A stretch of 19,201 nt of DNA from Treponema sp. (GTDB taxonomy: Bacteria; Spirochaetota; Spirochaetia; Treponematales; Breznakiellaceae), in contig JAISGE010000056.1 of assembly GCA_031263265.1 (NCBI GenBank), forward strand, positions 1 through 19,201, in the 5' to 3' direction. A program made the position numbers and the translations under genes. The notes beneath the pieces are model-generated. The model did not search any database, was not told where the DNA came from, and saw only the letters and a list, made by a program, of their open reading frames with translations. Below are positions 15,715 through 19,201 of this stretch, in pieces; within the stretch, counting starts at the first letter, position 1; every line of letters starts with the position of its first letter.

Positions 15715-16089
15715 ATGTATCTTGAAGAACGTAATAATAGCTATACTCCAACTAAAGTATTGGCAAAACAGGGAGTCGCTGCAGTAGGCGGTATCCTCGG
15801 CGGGATTGGTCTCCTAATCATGGGTGCGCTTCCCCCTATAGGGGGTATACTTTTGGGGGCTATTGCCGGGGTCGTGGGTATAGGAGCGCTCCGTTCTAAA
15901 GATCCGGAGGACAAGAAGCCAGGAGCTATCCTCGCAGTCTCAGGCTGTTTGGCTATTGTATCCCGGATTGGTATTCCCGTCATTCAACCCTTAGCTGGAG
16001 CCTTCCTGGGCTTGGGAGCTTTGGGCTGTTTGGCTATGGGTATCTGGAACGGCATCAAATTCTTCAAAGGACTTAAGAGCCGAAGGTGA
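15715..16089 (+). CDS. Small hydrophobic membrane protein
   Basis: A 124-residue protein of unknown function. GAGGAG lies 8 bases before the ATG. The N-terminus is polar (MYLEERNNSYTPTKVLAKQG). Glycine-rich hydrophobic stretches at about 21-59 (two segments split by ALPPIGG), 69-87 and 90-114 follow, and a basic end (KFFKGLKSRR) is expected to stay cytoplasmic. Four membrane segments fit best. There is no signal peptide and no catalytic motif. Its stop overlaps the GTG start of miaB (GTGA), so the two are translationally coupled. No function is inferred from this. Confidence 0.8.
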   Translation: MYLEERNNSYTPTKVLAKQGVAAVGGILGGIGLLIMGALPPIGGILLGAIAGVVGIGALRSKDPEDKKPGAILAVSGCLAIVSRIGIPVIQPLAGAFLGLGALGCLAMGIWNGIKFFKGLKSRR

Positions 16090-17432
16090 CCTACTTTTTT
16101 GAAACCTATGGCTGTCAGATGAACACGGCAGAATCTGCAGCGCTCAAGGGGGTTTTGCGGGAACGGGGTTGGGCTGAGGCTCAGGACGGCTCAAACGCCG
16201 ACCTGGTGGTTCTGAATACCTGTTCGGTCAGAATCGGCGCGGAAACCCGGGTCTTGGGAAGACTGGCCCAGTATGCAGCCCTCAAGAAAAAGCGCAGTGG
16301 CTATCCCTTTACCTTGGTGGTAGCCGGTTGTATGGCGTCCCGTTTAGGGGAGGCCCTGAAAGTACAGGCCCCTGCAGTGGATCATGTGATGGGACCTGCC
16401 GAGGTTTCACGGTTTCCCCGGGTATTGGAATCCCTGGAGCACGGCCTTTCCCTTGAAGTCCTGAGTGGGGAACACGCAGGGGAAGAAAAACCGGTATTTT
16501 CCTTTGCTCCCTTGCACCTGGAGGAAGGGCAGTTCCGTAGTTTCATTCCCATCATGCACGGGTGTAATAACTTCTGTTCCTACTGTATTGTGCCTTATGT
16601 ACGGGGCAGGGAAGTATCCCGGGATCCTGGTTCCATCAAGGAAGAGATCCGGGCCGCTGCCGCGCGGGGAGTCAGGGAGATTACCCTCTTAGGGCAGAAT
16701 GTCAATTCCTATCATTGGCAATCAAATCCAGAAGCATCAGGAACCCTTGATTTCCCCGGACTCTTGGAACTCGTCGCCTCTGAAGCTGAAAAAAACGCGA
16801 TTCCCTGGGTTCGGTTCTTATCAAGTCACCCCAAGGATTTTTCCGCTGAGGCTATCCGGGTCATGGCGGCCCACCAGGTGTTTTGCCGGCATCTACACCT
16901 CTGCGTGCAGCATGGTTCCAATACCATCCTGGCTGCTATGAACCGGGGCTATACCCGGGAAGGGTACTTGGCATTGGTGGCGGAGATCAGAAAAGCCATG
17001 CCGGATATAAGCCTTTCCACGGATATACTCATCGGCTTCCCTGGTGAAACCCAAGAGGATGTGGAACAGACCCTAGGGCTCATGGAAACGGTGAAATTCC
17101 TCTATGCTTATATGTATCATTACAACCCACGGGAGGGTACTGCCGCTTTTGCGTTGCCAGGTCGTATAAGCGAAGCAATTAAACGGGAACGACTTGCCCA
17201 TGTTATTGCATTGCAAACAGAGCATACAGTAGACTTATTACGAGCACGTATTGGTTGCCGGGTCAGGGTCTTGATTGAAGGGGTCTCCCGGAAGAATGCC
17301 AATGAATTAGTGGCCCGTACGGAACGGGATGAAATGGTGGTTGTTCCTGGCAGTCCTTCTCTGATAGGTTCTTTTGCCGAGCTACAGCTCACTTCCCTGA
17401 GGGGAAATACCTTCCGTGCAAAGGAGTTATGA
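16086..17432 (+). CDS. miaB: tRNA-2-methylthio-N6-dimethylallyladenosine synthase MiaB
   Basis: A 448-residue radical-SAM methylthiotransferase that converts i6A37 to ms2i6A37 in tRNAs reading UNN codons. The N-terminal UPF0004 domain carries the auxiliary [4Fe-4S] cysteines C10 (YGCQMN), C46 (LNTCSVR) and C82 (VAGCMASR). The radical-SAM cluster motif is C160-x3-C164-x2-C167 (GCNNFCSYCIVPYVRG). The conserved ITLLGQNVNSY, the STDILIGFPGET segment and a C-terminal TRAM domain (RVRVLIEGVSRKNANELVARTE) complete it. YGCQMN and the cysteine spacing favour MiaB over MtaB or RimO. It starts at GTG 16086 with AAGAG 6 bases before, inside the stop of the preceding gene. Length is normal for the family. 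Confidence 0.96.
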   Translation: MTYFFETYGCQMNTAESAALKGVLRERGWAEAQDGSNADLVVLNTCSVRIGAETRVLGRLAQYAALKKKRSGYPFTLVVAGCMASRLGEALKVQAPAVDHVMGPAEVSRFPRVLESLEHGLSLEVLSGEHAGEEKPVFSFAPLHLEEGQFRSFIPIMHGCNNFCSYCIVPYVRGREVSRDPGSIKEEIRAAAARGVREITLLGQNVNSYHWQSNPEASGTLDFPGLLELVASEAEKNAIPWVRFLSSHPKDFSAEAIRVMAAHQVFCRHLHLCVQHGSNTILAAMNRGYTREGYLALVAEIRKAMPDISLSTDILIGFPGETQEDVEQTLGLMETVKFLYAYMYHYNPREGTAAFALPGRISEAIKRERLAHVIALQTEHTVDLLRARIGCRVRVLIEGVSRKNANELVARTERDEMVVVPGSPSLIGSFAELQLTSLRGNTFRAKEL

Positions 17433-17434
17433 AT

Positions 17435-17755
17435 ATGCCCTTACGATTACTCGGATTTGTTATAATTCTCGTTGTTTTTGTACTTTTCATCAGTCTCAAT
17501 TTGGAAAATCGCTGTGATATCCGGTTTTGGGTAACTGAGGCGGCGATCCTGCAGAATGTACCGGTGTATTTAACGGCTTTTTCGTCTTTTATTGTGGGGA
17601 TACTTTGCACGTTTCCTCTGATGTTCTTATTTCGTTTTAAGAAAAAGAAACAGGAAAAGAACCCTCGCAGCCTGGAAACCGGGGGCTTGGTTCCTAAAAA
17701 GAAGCGGGGAAAGCAGCAAAGCCAAGATATCCAAGGAGACGATGGTACTCCTTAG
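17435..17755 (+). CDS. LapA-domain (DUF1049-like) inner-membrane protein
   Basis: A 106-residue protein with two membrane segments (residues 5-22 and 43-66) and a highly basic cytoplasmic tail (KKKKQEKNP, KKKRGKQQ). This is the layout of LapA/YciS-type proteins, which act in envelope or lipopolysaccharide assembly in other bacteria; the role here is uncertain. I chose the ATG at 17435 over that at 17429: AAGGAG (17421-17426) is 8 bases from the former and only 2 from the latter. It starts 3 bases after the miaB stop and so is in the same operon. Confidence 0.75.
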   Translation: MPLRLLGFVIILVVFVLFISLNLENRCDIRFWVTEAAILQNVPVYLTAFSSFIVGILCTFPLMFLFRFKKKKQEKNPRSLETGGLVPKKKRGKQQSQDIQGDDGTP

Positions 17756-17769
17756 GGGCTGAGACGGCC

Positions 17770-18696
17770 GTGGTTTGTATGAATGTACGGGAAACAACTG
17801 CGGGTAAAACCTTGGTGCTGGGTGTCTTGTTGCTGAGTCTGTCTATCCAAGGTTCCACGCAGATCCTCCTTATGGAGGAAGTGCAGCGGATCGAAGAAAC
17901 CGTAATCATTTCCAAACTTTCTCCAGGGGATAAGCAGGAAGCCTTTATACGGCTGGCCAAGCTCCTCCAACTTTCTGGGAACCTTGAAGATGCAGCCAAG
18001 GCATGGAAAAATGCGGCGCTGGCGGATCCACAAAACCAGCATGATACCGCCTTAGTTGAGGGGGCTTTCTGTCTGGTCGGTCTTGGAGAAATGGAACAGG
18101 CAGAAACCCAGGTAAAGCCCCTGCTGCAAAGCAAGCATCCAGGTACTCGGATTAAGGCCCGGTATCTGAATGCCCATATCCAAGCCTTTCGATCCGGAGA
18201 ACTGGCGCCCCTGCTTACCCTCGTGGATGATCCCGACTATGAGCGCTATATGCCGGGGATCTACTACACCCTCTGGAAAGTATCTAATATCGAGCTGTAC
18301 CAATCCAAACTCCTCTCCACGTATCCCCAAAGCCCTGAAGCGCTCATTATTAAACAAGAAGCTTCCAGCAACCGACCAGTAAGCGCCCAGCCTTCAGCGC
18401 TATGGCTGCTCTTTCCCGGACGGGATCAGGTACGGCTTGAAGCCCTGGGGCAAGGTACTGCGGATAGCGGCACCGAGAAAGAAGCCCCGTGGCTGCAGAC
18501 CGGCCTTTTCAGCAAAGAAGAGAATGCCCAGGTTATGGCAACAGACCTTAAGTTCCTGGGATTTGAAGCCGTGGTTGTTCACCGGCTGGTAAATGGGACC
18601 TCTTTTTGGGCGGTAACGGTTCCGGCAGGTCCGGATATCCAAAAGACCAAGGTCCAATTACAAGAAAAAGGCTTTGAGGCATTCTCGGTGTTTTAA
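17770..18696 (+). CDS. Exported SPOR-domain protein with TPR-like helices
   Basis: A 308-residue protein. An N-terminal signal peptide or anchor (KTLVLGVLLLSLSIQGSTQ) precedes a helical region (about 40-200) with TPR-like units such as FIRLAKLLQLSGNLEDAAKAW. A C-terminal SPOR domain (about 240-308) shows the expected pattern LQTGLFSKEENAQ, a central helix, FWAVTVPAG and a final GFEAFSVF. SPOR domains bind denuded septal peptidoglycan, so a periplasmic cell-division or cell-wall role is likely. Start choice is ambiguous between GTG 17770 and ATG 17779, as neither has a strong ribosome binding site. It lies 14 bases behind the LapA-like gene. Its TAA stop is the first three bases of a repeat shared with the 61-bp element, so the native end could have been altered by an insertion, although the SPOR domain looks complete. 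Confidence 0.87.
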   Translation: MVCMNVRETTAGKTLVLGVLLLSLSIQGSTQILLMEEVQRIEETVIISKLSPGDKQEAFIRLAKLLQLSGNLEDAAKAWKNAALADPQNQHDTALVEGAFCLVGLGEMEQAETQVKPLLQSKHPGTRIKARYLNAHIQAFRSGELAPLLTLVDDPDYERYMPGIYYTLWKVSNIELYQSKLLSTYPQSPEALIIKQEASSNRPVSAQPSALWLLFPGRDQVRLEALGQGTADSGTEKEAPWLQTGLFSKEENAQVMATDLKFLGFEAVVVHRLVNGTSFWAVTVPAGPDIQKTKVQLQEKGFEAFSVF

Positions 18697-18714
18697 CGTG
18701 AATTCGATGGAATA
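18694..18714 (+). repeat. Second copy of the 61-bp element's left end
   Basis: TAACGTGAATTCGATGGAAT, then A, matches 13957-13977 in 20 of 21 bases. The first three bases are the stop codon of the SPOR gene, and TGA in another frame lies at 18699-18701. The right inverted end (CGAATTCACGTTA) is not found in the remaining 487 bases of the window, so any complete element here would be larger and extend past the edge. Confidence 0.75.
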
Positions 18715-19201
18715 GGGACCCCACAACTCGGGGTAAAAAGTCCCCCGGCCTGGTTATCGACAAGAACATCGCCCGGATATTCAGGTCGGACAATATCCTG
18801 GAATTCAAAAGTCCCGGAGATTACCTTTCCGTGAAGGATTTCCTGAAAGTCTACGCCTACGCGTGCCTGTACGCGGCCATTACCCCCCAAGTGGAGTTTT
18901 CCGGCGTAACCCTGACGCTTATCGAACAGCGGCATCCCCGGGACCTCATCAATTATCTGACCGGTGAGCGGCGTTATGGGGTGGAGGAAACCGGGCCGGG
19001 AATATACACGGTAAGCGGGGATTACCTGCCGATACAGATAATCGAGACGAAACGGCTGCCTGTGGAGGAGAATCTATGGCTGAAATCGCTGACCAACGAC
19101 TTGGAAAGGGGAGCGGCAAGGGCTATACTGGAAGCAGAGAAGGAAGCAGCACGGGAAGCGCCGTTAAGCGCGTATTTGGACGTGTTGATGCGGGCGAACC
19201 C
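18702..19201 (+). pseudogene. 5'-truncated restriction-endonuclease-fold family protein (fragment)
   Basis: An open frame of 166 codons without a stop begins directly after a TGA at 18699-18701 and runs off the right edge. It has no ATG until the last codons and no usable ribosome binding site. The reading IDKNIARIFRSDNILEFKSP, with DYLSVKDFLKVYAYACLYAA and later PGIYTVSGDYLPIQIIETKRLP, matches a family I recall from gut treponemes and Firmicutes. In it a PD-(D/E)xK-like core (E-F-K here) sits in a C-terminal domain. The N-terminal part is missing. The helical, Ala/Glu-rich tail (RAILEAEKEAAREA) is also typical. This is probably a truncated, non-expressed copy joined to the repeat; alternatively the gene uses an unusual start such as the GTG at 18831. 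The function of the intact family is not established. Confidence 0.6.

Noticed and set aside
1..19201. CRISPR array, complete insertion sequence, prophage or toxin-antitoxin system
   Set aside because: No regularly spaced direct repeats, transposase, integrase, phage structural or small toxin-antitoxin gene pair could be found on either strand.

Overview
The window looks like chromosomal DNA of a spirochaete, most plausibly a Treponema relative of the termite-gut type. The evidence is protein content, not a database search: an HPr/HPr-kinase pair next to an NtrY/NtrC-like two-component system, FliS with a FlgN-like partner, a glycine- and aromatic-rich outer-membrane barrel like those of spirochaetes, several lipoproteins with relaxed lipoboxes, and TPR and SPOR envelope proteins. 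Codon use is mixed and of moderate GC, and GTG and TTG starts occur alongside ATG.

Left part (1-1440). The 5' end of a lipoprotein gene (minus strand, running off the left edge) is divergent from an exported metallo-beta-lactamase-fold hydrolase. A tRNA-Val(UAC) follows on the plus strand. Nine bases later the convergent minus-strand block ends.

Minus-strand block (11152 down to 1450). In transcription order it holds hprK, HPr, a membrane histidine kinase, a sigma-54-type response regulator (4-base overlap with the kinase), DNA polymerase III delta (holA), fliS, a FlgN-like protein and polA. The first four genes form a plausible carbon/nitrogen-state signalling unit: HprK phosphorylates HPr on Ser46, and the kinase and regulator are encoded directly behind HPr. 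The flagellar pair has its own candidate sigma-28 promoter and a TTG start on fliS. holA and polA are replication and repair housekeeping genes.

Plus-strand block 1 (11224-13883). A strong sigma-70-type promoter precedes a small outer-membrane barrel gene that ends in a clear intrinsic terminator. A TPR lipoprotein, a DUF503 (YlxP-like) protein overlapping it by 4 bases, and an LppM-like lipoprotein follow.

Gap and plus-strand block 2 (13884-18696). A 413-base gap carries a 61-bp terminal-inverted-repeat element. Then come a membrane-anchored TPR protein with a C-terminal Mrr-like domain that appears catalytically dead, a small hydrophobic protein overlapping miaB, miaB, a LapA-like membrane protein and a SPOR-domain protein.

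Right edge (18694-19201). The stop codon of the SPOR gene lies inside a second copy of the end sequence of the 61-bp element. Immediately behind it is an open frame with no start codon, resembling the C-terminal two thirds of a multi-copy restriction-endonuclease-fold protein family. This is the clearest sign of mobile or rearranged DNA in the window. The rest is mostly core chromosome. I see no CRISPR array, complete insertion sequence, rRNA or prophage genes.
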